Positions 47,873-57,300 of a stretch of 64,000 bases of DNA are shown here, one piece after another. The notes under the pieces are model-generated. The model searched no databases. It worked only from the letters and a program-made list of their open reading frames with translations, and was not told the DNA's origin. Position 1 is the stretch's first letter. Each line of letters begins with the position of its first letter. Origin of the DNA: a virus; the IMG/VR virus record IMGVR_UViG_3300020469_000036, positions 1 to 64,000 of that record, one strand, 5' to 3'. Position numbers and translations under genes: made by a program.

Positions 47873-48817
47873 TTAGAAGTTAAAAGGTTCTCCAAACGGA
47901 TTCTCTTCGCTAAAGTCAAGAAAGTCGCCAACGTTAACAGCCTGACTAAAGGTCGAGTTTTGAGCTCCGTGATCATTTCCAAAAAGCTCGTCATCATCAG
48001 CAGTTCCATCACTTATCAGATTAATATTGCTAGCGGTTACACTTGCTCCAGATGTTTGGCCGGTGAGTACTGTTCCCGTTACCAACGTGTGATACTTCCC
48101 ATCGTTAAAGGTAGGAGGACTTACGTGAATCCTTTGCAGCTGCGGAGAGTCGGTTGTAGTACTGTACTTAAAGAACTCGCACGAACCTGTAACCCCACTC
48201 GGAAGAGTAAAGTTGAGTGTTTCAAATTCTTGTAGTAACTGCTCAGGCGAGTCATTGTTGGTATACTCTAAAATCTGAGAATCACCAGCCACAGCTTGTA
48301 TGTTATCAACTTCCCTTATGCCGGTATCAATCTCTTGGCTTTCGTATTCGAACAACTCACAAGAAAGTCTAAAAATAGGCAAGTCTTTAAGTTGAGCAAA
48401 AGGTTTCTTATCCTCAACAAATTTGATTTCAAACAATCCTTTGGTCAAGGGGAAGTATATAAGGTCTCCTTCAAGCGGACGAGTACTGTTCTCTGAATAC
48501 CCGTGTCGACCTATAAGTTGATTCCAGCGAAGATTTGAAACAACCAAGTTAACGCTGTCTCGAATCTCAAGACCAAACTTAGAAAGTAATTGCCCATCAC
48601 CTTCAAAGCCGTCAACGCTTTCAACGTACATCTCAATCTGATAAGCCTTTTCAAACGCGCTTATAAGATCTTCGTTAAGAATAAGATCCCGCTTAACAAT
48701 TTTACGAGGAATGTAAAAACAATCTTGACCATATATTTGAATGGCCTCGATTATCAGCGACTCGTAAAGATCTTGCTCTTGCTTAGATCCGTTTTGAAAG
48801 TATTGATTAGTTGCCAT
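47873..48817 (-). CDS. 14: Neck protein (T4 gp14-like)
   Basis: A 314-residue head-completion and neck protein. The N-terminus (NQYFQNGSKQEQDLYESLIIEAIQIYGQDCFYIPR) and the segment LISAFEKAYQIEMYVESVDGFEGDGQLLSKFG are typical of gp14. Length is near T4 gp14 (256) plus an insert. It starts one base inside the gp13 stop, so the two are coupled, as in T4. The C-terminus ends in a short FGEPFNF motif. Confidence 0.93.
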   Translation of the reverse strand: MATNQYFQNGSKQEQDLYESLIIEAIQIYGQDCFYIPRKIVKRDLILNEDLISAFEKAYQIEMYVESVDGFEGDGQLLSKFGLEIRDSVNLVVSNLRWNQLIGRHGYSENSTRPLEGDLIYFPLTKGLFEIKFVEDKKPFAQLKDLPIFRLSCELFEYESQEIDTGIREVDNIQAVAGDSQILEYTNNDSPEQLLQEFETLNFTLPSGVTGSCEFFKYSTTTDSPQLQRIHVSPPTFNDGKYHTLVTGTVLTGQTSGASVTASNINLISDGTADDDELFGNDHGAQNSTFSQAVNVGDFLDFSEENPFGEPFNF

Positions 48818-49563
48818 TATCCGATAAATAGGTCAACGGGTTCTTCGTATTTAAGCTGCCACGTTTCTTTAAGCGCTTGAATATCAGCAGTAGCCTGTTC
48901 GTATATTGTAGCTCCACTGATTGTAACTCCTCCTGGAAGTTGCATACCTTCAAACTTACTAAGGTTCTGACCCCACTGCTTTTTAATAAGAAGCGTAAGA
49001 AGTTCTTTTAAACCCATGTCATCGAAAACATCTGTATAAGAAGCAGGATCTACGGTTTGATAGGTTTCAAAAATAATAAATTCGCCTTCTGCTACATGGT
49101 CTTTAATGTCCGCGTAAAACTTTACAGTATTCTTGTGACGGTTAAAAGCCATTTGTGTTCCATGCCCGTTGAGAATATCTTCAACCAAGCTCATGTATTG
49201 AGAAGTAAGCTCGTAGTTTAAAAGACCGCCGGGGTTTCTCATTCCAAAGAAGTCATTAAGATACATCTGATATTTCGCATTGAATAAAGATGCACTGGTA
49301 AAGTCTTCAAAACCAAGAACCCGAACAACAGCAATAACAGCATCGGGAACTTCAATTTCGTTACTCGTGAGTTCAGCTGCAGTTACCTGGTGTTTGATCA
49401 ATGTTTTGACGGTAGCATCGCTGTGATACTCTTGCCAAAATTGAATCGCTTCATCAATACGATCTTCAATTTGATCGTCATCAATATTGATTTCAACCAC
49501 AGGAGCTCCAAGCGCTCTTAAACAGTAGTCAGCTAATTCGGTTCTAGTTGTTGGTTTAGCCAT
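48817..49563 (-). CDS. 13: Neck protein (T4 gp13-like)
   Basis: A 248-residue neck protein that seals the filled head. Recognisable parts are TRTELADYCLRALGAPVVEINIDDDQIEDRIDEAIQFWQEYH and the C-terminal GLKELLTLLIKKQWGQNLSKFEGMQLPGGVTI. T4 gp13 is 309. A TATAAATA box is exactly 5 bases before the ATG, so it leads the long neck-terminase-tail transcript. Confidence 0.93.
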   Translation of the reverse strand: MAKPTTRTELADYCLRALGAPVVEINIDDDQIEDRIDEAIQFWQEYHSDATVKTLIKHQVTAAELTSNEIEVPDAVIAVVRVLGFEDFTSASLFNAKYQMYLNDFFGMRNPGGLLNYELTSQYMSLVEDILNGHGTQMAFNRHKNTVKFYADIKDHVAEGEFIIFETYQTVDPASYTDVFDDMGLKELLTLLIKKQWGQNLSKFEGMQLPGGVTISGATIYEQATADIQALKETWQLKYEEPVDLFIG

Positions 49564-49568
49564 ACAAC

Positions 49569-49576
49569 TATTTATA
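49569..49576 (-). promoter_or_regulatory. Late promoter TATAAATA of gp13
   Basis: Exact late box five bases before the gp13 ATG. Confidence 0.8.
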
Positions 49577-49590
49577 TAGTTTAATTCTTA

Positions 49591-49806
49591 TTACTTACAC
49601 CTTCTTCTACCAATTTGAGAAGACAGCAGAACGGTAATAAAGACCACAAGACCCATGAGAATATCATCAGTGGAATCCTTTAGCATTTGAGATGGCAGTT
49701 CAAGATCGTTAAACTTTTCTCTATACCAAACACAAGTTCCAAGTAAAGCTTTATATGAAAAGATACCAACGATTGAAAGCAAAAATATTCTAGTAAAGGT
49801 TTTCAT
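49591..49806 (-). CDS. Small membrane protein next to holin candidate (71 aa)
   Basis: A 71-residue protein with an N-terminal hydrophobic segment (5-22, signal-anchor like), a periplasmic-type loop with two charged turns (YREKFNDLELPSQMLKDSTDD), and a second span (about 48-64) followed by a basic QIGRRRCK tail. It follows the holin-like gene by 3 bases. It might be an antiholin or spanin part, but it has no lipobox and the call is by location only. Confidence 0.6.
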   Translation of the reverse strand: MKTFTRIFLLSIVGIFSYKALLGTCVWYREKFNDLELPSQMLKDSTDDILMGLVVFITVLLSSQIGRRRCK

Positions 49807-49809
49807 TAA

Positions 49810-50130
49810 TCATTTCCGAATAAATCGCGAAGGATTCTTTGCGATCCTTTTAGCCAAAGTAACAATGCCTTCAATTACTTCTGGTGATATAACACCAACA
49901 ATTCCATAAATCACAGCTTTATACAAACTATCAATTGATGTTTGCTCTAGTATGTACCACGCAATCCCACTTGATATAGCAGCGGCTGGAATCCGTTTAC
50001 AAAGAAGCTGAGCGGTAATACTTTCCTTTGAAGAAAGAATTCTTGCGATCATACCCGCCGCACCAATAAGTGGAACCAACCAACCTCCATCTAAGAAGGC
50101 CTGGATTAATGATTTTTGGGGCTCTTGCAT
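49810..50130 (-). CDS. Holin-like membrane protein
   Basis: A 106-residue protein with a short N-terminal helix, then hydrophobic segments at about 16-32 (WLVPLIGAAGMIARIL), 48-63 and 71-90, and a basic C-terminus KRIAKNPSRFIRK. This layout resembles LydA-type phage holins. It is not related to T4 holin t. No endolysin is next to it in the window. A TATAAATA box about 20 bases upstream supports late expression, as a lysis protein needs. Confidence 0.6.
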   Translation of the reverse strand: MQEPQKSLIQAFLDGGWLVPLIGAAGMIARILSSKESITAQLLCKRIPAAAISSGIAWYILEQTSIDSLYKAVIYGIVGVISPEVIEGIVTLAKRIAKNPSRFIRK

Positions 50131-50148
50131 ATTTGCGGTGGTATCAAG

Positions 50149-50156
50149 TATTTATA
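50149..50156 (-). promoter_or_regulatory. Late promoter TATAAATA of holin-like gene
   Basis: Exact late box 18 bases before the ATG of the holin-like gene. Confidence 0.75.
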
Positions 50157-50179
50157 CAAAGTCTTCTCTTAACATTGTA

Positions 50180-50935
50180 TTAAATATAGTTTTTTAACAA
50201 ATCATTAGCTTTCGTGTAAAGCCTTGGACACCTTACATTATCCTTACCCATGATTGTTTCTAAAATTGCTGACGCCGCGATAATTACAGAAAGCCTGTCA
50301 ACAAGTACTATTTCAAAGTTGTGAATTGCAGCTTCATAAATCTCTTTTGAATATTCTGCGTCCTGCCCTGTCACATAACACGCTCCCAACACATTTACCA
50401 TTGCTGCAGGCCATAATTTAATATCAGCAAAGGAATGTATCTTATTGAAAAAATTTAAAGCCTCGTTGACATTTCTTTCTTTTACATAGCAATGTGCCAG
50501 TGCAGTCCAAATTGAGGTGATCCAACGATAAGTAAATTTACGCCAATAAGGATCATTGAATTCTTTGAAACCTTGCAGGTCTTTATAAAGACTTTCCAGC
50601 TCATCAATAGATCCCATGTCGTCATAAATGTATCGATAAGCAAGTGTACAAAAAGACTGACTTACAACTTCAAATTTATCGGGATAGATCTGAGCTAAAA
50701 GAAAAGCCCGACATCTTTGGTACCCTGCCGGATCGTCGTTTCTACCTTTAAAGTTTCTTACAAACCTTTTGGGGTTATAACGAAGGCCTTCTAACATTCG
50801 GTTAAATTCATCAAGATCCAAACCCGGAATAATCAGATCATTATCAGGAAGGGATGAATAGTCAAACGAAAGCTTAGTATCCTTATAGGTTATAAAAACA
50901 CTATTTTCTTTCCAAGAAATATTAGGGACCATCAT
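50180..50935 (-). CDS. Helical repeat protein of unknown function
   Basis: About 251 residues from ATG 50935 (MMVPNISWKENSVFITY). A beta-rich start is followed by alternating helices with TPR-like spacing: RCRAFLLAQIYP, IDELESLYKDL, TALAHCYVKERNVNEALNFFNKI, NVLGACYVTGQDAEYSKEIYEAAI. TPR-like proteins often bind partners. It overlaps the sulfotransferase end by 14 bases, and so belongs to the glycan cassette. An upstream in-frame extension to 51013 overlaps the sulfotransferase more and is less likely. Confidence 0.6.
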   Translation of the reverse strand: MMVPNISWKENSVFITYKDTKLSFDYSSLPDNDLIIPGLDLDEFNRMLEGLRYNPKRFVRNFKGRNDDPAGYQRCRAFLLAQIYPDKFEVVSQSFCTLAYRYIYDDMGSIDELESLYKDLQGFKEFNDPYWRKFTYRWITSIWTALAHCYVKERNVNEALNFFNKIHSFADIKLWPAAMVNVLGACYVTGQDAEYSKEIYEAAIHNFEIVLVDRLSVIIAASAILETIMGKDNVRCPRLYTKANDLLKNYI

Positions 50936-51911
50936 TTTCGGAGGTATTATTAAGTTGATCTGAAAGTTCTTTAACCTTATCTTCAAGCTGGTCAATACGA
51001 CCCATGGCTTCAATAGAGAAGATGATTGCTTGGTCCACCAGTCTTTTGTAATCTTCTTCGCTTATCTTCCGTTCTTTAGGGGGCGGGTCATTTTGAAACG
51101 AGATAGATTCGTCTCTCAGAATCATCGCTAATCTTTCTATGTCTTTTAACGAAAAATAATTTTTTGAATACTCTTGAACGCTACCGTAGTTTACATACGT
51201 GTCAAACTTGTGAGGTGTGACGGGGTCTGAATACGTATTATTATAGATAGCTCTCGACAAAATTTCAGATGATGATGGAGTTTCATACGCTCGGATTCGT
51301 GGAAGGTCTAAGCCCGTAACCTCACAGAAGTCGTCAATAATATTTTCCCCTTCTTTATATTGTCTAATTTCAGCAATTTTTCTCCACCACTTCCAACTGT
51401 TATAAGTTCCAGCGCCAAATTCATGAAACCATCGACGTAAAGTCATTGAGCGTAAAATCTTTTCGTCCATCCTCCTTCGCCGCTCAAATATTTTGCCTTC
51501 AAGAACTTTATGTCTAAGACCCCACTGCTCCCATGCTGACTTTAGCCACTGCCCGGGCGCTCTAACATAAAGTATAATCTGAACATCAAGATCAGGTGAC
51601 CAGGTCGAAAGATGTCTAAGTAACTTAACAGCTTCTGGGGTATTGGATATTGCTTCGTTTGACCAAAAAACGTGATCACAGCCGGTCTTCTTTGAATGAG
51701 AGACAATAATCTTATACAATGCTTTGGTCTTTTCTGCGGTGTGCTGCGAAACTAACCACTCGTGATTCATTCGATTCCCATCGGGTAAAATTGGCCACAG
51801 CCTTCCCAGACCCGTTTTACCCGCCGTAAGATTTCCTTTATACTCTTGTAATGCAAACTGAATTGCACTTGTTCCGGTTTTACCTAAACCGATATGTGCT
51901 GTAAACTTCAT
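50922..51911 (-). CDS. Sulfotransferase
   Basis: A 329-residue PAPS-dependent sulfotransferase. The phosphosulfate loop is GLGKTGTSAIQ (8-18) and the 3'-phosphate site is RAPGQWLKS (117-125); W83-SNEAIS fits the acceptor part. It adds sulfate to a sugar, lipid or protein. The C-terminal helix (EDKVKELSDQLNN) is a short coiled coil. It overlaps the glycosyltransferase gene by 4 bases and the helical gene by 14, and lies after the tail-fibre genes. Its substrate could be a fibre glycan or a host surface glycan. Confidence 0.85.
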   Translation of the reverse strand: MKFTAHIGLGKTGTSAIQFALQEYKGNLTAGKTGLGRLWPILPDGNRMNHEWLVSQHTAEKTKALYKIIVSHSKKTGCDHVFWSNEAISNTPEAVKLLRHLSTWSPDLDVQIILYVRAPGQWLKSAWEQWGLRHKVLEGKIFERRRRMDEKILRSMTLRRWFHEFGAGTYNSWKWWRKIAEIRQYKEGENIIDDFCEVTGLDLPRIRAYETPSSSEILSRAIYNNTYSDPVTPHKFDTYVNYGSVQEYSKNYFSLKDIERLAMILRDESISFQNDPPPKERKISEEDYKRLVDQAIIFSIEAMGRIDQLEDKVKELSDQLNNTSENDGP

Positions 51912-53068
51912 CCAATTAATCTTTCTACCTTTTCATCCCAAACACTCTTAGAGAATTTTTCGTTAACTAGTTTTCTAGCAGAGTGAATTTTCGACCTACT
52001 TTGACCTGTTAGGTGGAAGTAAAGAAGTTCCGCGTATTTTTTTGCTTCATCCTCTATCTCAAAATCAATCAAATAGTTTAAAGGAACCAGTTCGCTTACA
52101 GCACCAACATTACTAACAGCCATTGGAACTGACCACTGCATTGCTTCAAAATATGTAAGAGGTATACCTTCGTCAACCGAAGGGCAAACAAGCGCACTGG
52201 CTCGTTTATAATACTCTTGCATTTGTTTATAATCAATACCTTTCTCAAATTGTATCCAGTGGCTAACTTTCAGTTTCGCTGCATGTTCTTTAATGTCTGT
52301 ATAAAGCGGGCCGTCTCCAACAAACTTAAAAACCGGCATATAAGCGGCAGGTAAAAGCTTAGCCAACTCTGCAGCAATATCACAAACAAACTTAGGACGT
52401 TTTTGAAAGTGAAAGCGGAAAGGACATAGTACGTACCTGGGATCTTTATCTGTTTTCCTTAAAGGCCAAGTCTTTTCTATCTCAGGAAACCCGAACCAAT
52501 AAAGGGTTTCAATCATTCTTTTATTTACGCCTTTTTCAATAAGTTCATTCTTAAGCTTATCCGAAACAGTTAGTACCAAATCAAAAGGAGTTCCTTTTTG
52601 AAGGCTTTTCTCAAAGTCCCAAGGTTCTTTTAAAATCATGTGAAACAAAGAAATTAACTTTGTATTTGGCGCAGCTTCTTTTATTGCCCAAGCTTGATCA
52701 TAAGCTTCATGCGAATTATTGACAACCGTGTAAACGGGTTGCAGCTTTCTAACGATTTCTATAACCTCACCGGCACAAATAACGTCGTCAGCAAGTTCGG
52801 TAAATGCAGATTCCCTTCGGCTTTCTTTATGCGGCATTATCCGCGTTGTTATAATGACGATTCTAAAGCCTCTGTTTTTATAATGCAGCATTAAATCCAA
52901 GCCGCATCTATCCGCTCCTCCGAGCGACATCCAAGGGATGATAAGACAAAAGACGGGCTTTTCTTCAGTGTGCTTTGACTGAGATTTTAGAATGACCGGT
53001 TTTTTACCAAGTGCATGGCGGGACGGTCGAGATGTTTGGCGTTCAGTTCTTTTGGACCTTCGGGACAT
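51908..53068 (-). CDS. Family-4-type glycosyltransferase
   Basis: A 386-residue GT-B enzyme of the GT4 type. The acceptor-lobe glycine loop is MSLGGADRCGLDL (47-59), VLCPFRFHFQKRPKF marks the donor lobe, and the E-x7-E motif is E300 and E308 (DEGIPLTYFEAMQ). A basic N-terminal tail (MSRRSKRTERQTSR) is unusual and could bind nucleic acid or membrane. It overlaps the sulfotransferase by 4 bases, so the two probably act on the same glycan. Confidence 0.87.
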   Translation of the reverse strand: MSRRSKRTERQTSRPSRHALGKKPVILKSQSKHTEEKPVFCLIIPWMSLGGADRCGLDLMLHYKNRGFRIVIITTRIMPHKESRRESAFTELADDVICAGEVIEIVRKLQPVYTVVNNSHEAYDQAWAIKEAAPNTKLISLFHMILKEPWDFEKSLQKGTPFDLVLTVSDKLKNELIEKGVNKRMIETLYWFGFPEIEKTWPLRKTDKDPRYVLCPFRFHFQKRPKFVCDIAAELAKLLPAAYMPVFKFVGDGPLYTDIKEHAAKLKVSHWIQFEKGIDYKQMQEYYKRASALVCPSVDEGIPLTYFEAMQWSVPMAVSNVGAVSELVPLNYLIDFEIEDEAKKYAELLYFHLTGQSRSKIHSARKLVNEKFSKSVWDEKVERLIG

Positions 53069-53084
53069 ATATTATATATATGCC

Positions 53085-54299
53085 TTAGTAATCAGCTGCA
53101 TCAAAGTAAAGACGAACTCGAAGGAAGCCACTAACAGAATCAAGTCCACTAGTACCAGATGGATCATTACTAGGATGGCCATTCTGGATAACCTTTATGT
53201 TAATGCCATCCCCGGCGGCAACTGCTACACTTACAGCACTGCTTGCTCCAGTGTAAATTTGTCCTCGGTGCGATCCAGTATCATGTGCAAGCGGGGTTGT
53301 TGGATTTCCGTCAACTGTCACCGTTGTTAAAGTTACAGCTGTTGGGCTATCATCAGGATCTCCCACAGTAATAGCAAACTCAGGATCGCCCTGATCTGAC
53401 GCGACAACTGCCCATGCTGGAATATCAATTTCTGCTTTACGGAATGTCATTGCAGTGTTAACACCCATAAAGAAAGCAGTCTCATTTACTTCCAATGGAT
53501 CCACGACATTAGCCGAAGATTTAAAATCGGAAACAGGCATATCCAACGAGTAAACATAAGGGCGAACACTAATAGCACCAGCGGCTCCAGTCGCGCCTTG
53601 AACACCTTGAGCACCAGTTGGTCCAATAGGACCTGCAAGACCTACACCAGTGGGCCCCGTAGGACCAGTGGGTCCAGTTGCGCCTTGACTTCCGGCAGGA
53701 CCCGTAGGACCAGTTAAACCTGTGGATCCTTGAGGACCAACTACACCAGCAATTGCGCCAAGGTCATCCCATTCTTCTGGAGAATTATCAGGCCCTTTAT
53801 ATGCAAAAAGGTGAGGGGTTCCACTTGCAAATTCATCACCTGGGGAATCAGATAAACTCCCTGGGCCAATCTTAACAATAAAACATGTACCTTCTTTTTG
53901 AAGCTCATCAGCAAGAGGATTAGGACTTGAATAAGAAACAGGAAGGTCATCACCATAGTCAACAACACCAGCAATCGCTACACCAACACCAGGGTCTCCT
54001 TTAACATTACCAATCACTTCTGTTGAAGAATCGGACTTGACCTTTGATACATTACCGTCAGAGTCAACAGTAATATCTGTAATAATAGCAATAGTATCAA
54101 GGTATTCATTTACTTCTCCAGCAACCTCACTTGTGATATTAAGGTTGTTTGTTACCAAATCACCATTTTCGTTAAGGAAAAAGATTTTTTGATCGGCGGC
54201 ATTAAACGCAATTTCACCGTCTCTTAGTGAATCGACATTCGGAGATTCTCCAGATGAAAAGGAGTGTTTTAAAATAATTCTTGTAGGTGTAGTAGCCAT
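53085..54299 (-). CDS. Collagen-repeat fibre protein
   Basis: A 404-residue structural protein. The N-terminus ([38 protein letters not shown]) matches the start of many tail-fibre-like proteins. Residues 188-242 are an 18-unit Gly-X-Y collagen repeat ([16 protein letters not shown]...). The C-terminal 160 residues form a beta-rich domain, probably the receptor-binding or trimer head. Such collagen triple helices are common in phage fibres. It follows the RCC1-like fibre by 18 bases. Confidence 0.85.
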   Translation of the reverse strand: MATTPTRIILKHSFSSGESPNVDSLRDGEIAFNAADQKIFFLNENGDLVTNNLNITSEVAGEVNEYLDTIAIITDITVDSDGNVSKVKSDSSTEVIGNVKGDPGVGVAIAGVVDYGDDLPVSYSSPNPLADELQKEGTCFIVKIGPGSLSDSPGDEFASGTPHLFAYKGPDNSPEEWDDLGAIAGVVGPQGSTGLTGPTGPAGSQGATGPTGPTGPTGVGLAGPIGPTGAQGVQGATGAAGAISVRPYVYSLDMPVSDFKSSANVVDPLEVNETAFFMGVNTAMTFRKAEIDIPAWAVVASDQGDPEFAITVGDPDDSPTAVTLTTVTVDGNPTTPLAHDTGSHRGQIYTGASSAVSVAVAAGDGINIKVIQNGHPSNDPSGTSGLDSVSGFLRVRLYFDAADY

Positions 54300-54317
54300 G
54301 TTAGTAGTATATATATT

Positions 54318-57300
54318 TTATGAAGACAGAACCTGAGCCTCGATTGGATGCCAATCTGCTTTACCATCGACTTGCTGTCCTGAACCAGCTCCTAGGAAGT
54401 ATGTCGCGATGCCAGCTCCATAACTCCGGCCGGGTTTAGCCGCAAATTCTGCTTCGGTTTCTCCGACAACAGCGGTTTTAGCAATTGCGAACGATGCAAC
54501 ATAATTACCTCCACCGGATGAAACCAGCCTCGAGGTTTGTATTGCAACAATATTTTTAGGATCTTCTGGAAACGGAACTCTGATATAACGGCGTGTTGTC
54601 GAGTTAAAGTATTTACCTGTTCCTAATCGACCAGTAGTATTGCTTCCTCCAGCAAATAACGCATATTTACCTGCTTCACCTTTCGATTCAGCAACAATGA
54701 ATATACTTCCCGCATTGGAGCCATAGGCACCGGATGAAACAAAAACCTTTTCGACCCACCAATTAGCATCAATAGTAGTTGATAAAGTAAAGGCGGTATG
54801 GAGGGCCCGACTTGATAGACTACCATCTTCCCTGTCAGCTAAACCATTGTCTGCATCTCCGGCATGTCGAATAGAACGATTTCCGTCGGTATTTTCAGTG
54901 ATAACAAATGAGCTATCACTTGATGAAATTGCAATGATATCTACAGGGCGATCATCTGTTCCTAGAGAAACCACTCCAGGACTTCGAGTATTAACAGCAG
55001 CGCCTCGACCAAGCTGACCTCTGTCATTTTGACCCCAAGACATAACAGTTACGCCGCCAGTAATATCGGTTTCTGAAAGAGCATCTAGCTCGGTAGCGGA
55101 ATTTGGCGTATTAACTGTTCGTCTTGCTAAAACAAAGGCGCTAGAGTTTGTGCTTGTCGTCGCTCCAACTGAAATATCAAACATACCTTTTAATTTTGCA
55201 AGGTGACTTACAGTCCTGTTGCCAATAGAAGCATCAGGATAAGCACTAGTTGTTCCTCCTTCAGCAAGAGCGTTGTATGCGCGGGTTTCGTCAATAAACA
55301 ATCTAAAGTGAGATGAAAGGTTTGCGTTATTTTCGTCACCGCGGATAATGTAATAGAATCTATTATTAAATTTTAATCTTTCAAAGTCTTCAAATCCGTG
55401 ATCTACATTGGCTTCACCAGATCCGGTTCCAGCTGCTGATCGAAATACTTTATTACTAGTACCGGTAACCACTTGAAGGAATATCGCGCTATCCAATGTT
55501 GTTCCACTGTCCAAAGCAGGAACGTGTCTCATCACGAAGCTATCAGTGTCTCCATTTCCTCCCTGTCCTTGTCCGTTCCATCCGGCAAACCAAAGTTCGT
55601 TGTCGTTTTCATTACCAGGCTTCCCAATAATATGCCAAGAAGTAAAGGCATTAATAACAGATTTTTTAATGTAGTAAGAGTATTGATCAAATGTTTCCGA
55701 TCCAGTGAGACCAAGCTCGGTTTTCCATGCAGCAAGAGCCGTTGCATCATCAGTATCATCAAGGCCGCCTTTTAGAGTTGCGTTGCTCTTGTAATAATGG
55801 AATCGTTTGTTAACTTTTTCAACAGCATCAGAATCAAGGCTGCTAATACCTGCAGCTCGTTCTGTATCAGTTAATCCGAATGTAGCCCAAAGACCGCTTC
55901 CCGCACTATTAAGACCATACACCAAAGGGCCGGAAGCATCGTATGATGTCTTTGCTGTGGATCCAGTTCCTAATGTGCCGTAGGTGGCATTAGTTATTCC
56001 AATCACCCAACCGCGAGTATAAGGAACACCCGCACCGGCAACAGCAGCGCTGCTCGTTTCATATCGTTCTAAACCATTAAGGCGATTGCCACTAACGTAT
56101 TCGTTGCCAATACCGTCTTTGGTCTTGATAATAATTCCAGGCTGGCTCTCTTCATTTGTATAAGTTACCGTATCAACAGTAACAGCATTGGCAGGCCATG
56201 AACTCTTTTGAGGAAGCATGGCTGGGTTTGGAGTTTCAACCGCGGTATCGTTGTATGGCTGCTCCCCGAACGAATTAAACTCAGAGTAATAATCTATAAA
56301 ATCGTCTGCGGCTGTAGTGCCGCGGGATTGTTGACCAATCTCGCCGCTGATATTTCTTCCACTGCCATAAAGAACGTCATCTTCATCTATAAAGAAAAAG
56401 TTATAATGATTTGCAAATGAACGTTTAAAAATTGCTTCTTGATTCGTAATTGGTGAAATGGCAGCGAACCAACCATCAGGTTTATCATTGCGATATTGAC
56501 TCGTCCCATGCCGCTCCTGATTGTTTATACCAATAACTCGGCCTCTTCCATCTCTATCTACCATAGTTACTGTCATTTGGTTATCGAAATATGATTGGTG
56601 GCCATCGATAAGTTCTGCAAAGGACTTAACGCTATCCTCGTATACTCTAACTTTTGTAAGGGCGGAATCGACAAAGGCCTTTGTGGTAGCGTGAGCATCT
56701 TCGGTTGGAGTTGCCACAGAAAGTGTACCTGCAGAATCCCGTTTAGCAAGTGTATTAGCAGTTGCTGCAGTATCAATCTCTTCAACGAGCTCAAGTTTTC
56801 CACCTACACCAAATGCGAAATCATCGGTATTAATATTTAGTCCAATCTTTCCTCCCGTAATATCAAAGAAACCAACCTCAGCATTACTTGTATCAAAGAG
56901 GTTAATTCCCGAAGCACCAGCAACACCTGTAGTAGTTGAAACTGCAAACGATGTAGTGTCGTCACTCTTGTATTTAATAAGGTAAACAATTGCATTACCT
57001 CCAATAGGATCTTCTTCACCTGGTGACCCGATTGTATCAGGAAGTGTTGTACTTCCGTTAGGACTGTCAATACCTTCAAGTAATTCAATAAGCTCTTTAA
57101 ACTCAGTATCAATCGGGCTATTTTCTGTATCGTCAAAAGAAAGAGTTTGACCCGCGCAAGGGATCCAGCCTGGGACTGTATTTAAAATACCGTAGTTTTC
57201 AGGACTGCTTAATCCGTTTAAAGTTTCAGGCCAATTGTCAAGGATTCTTGCATCTACTGCAACCATTGTTCCAACCGGAATCAAAGTAACTGGAAGAGTA

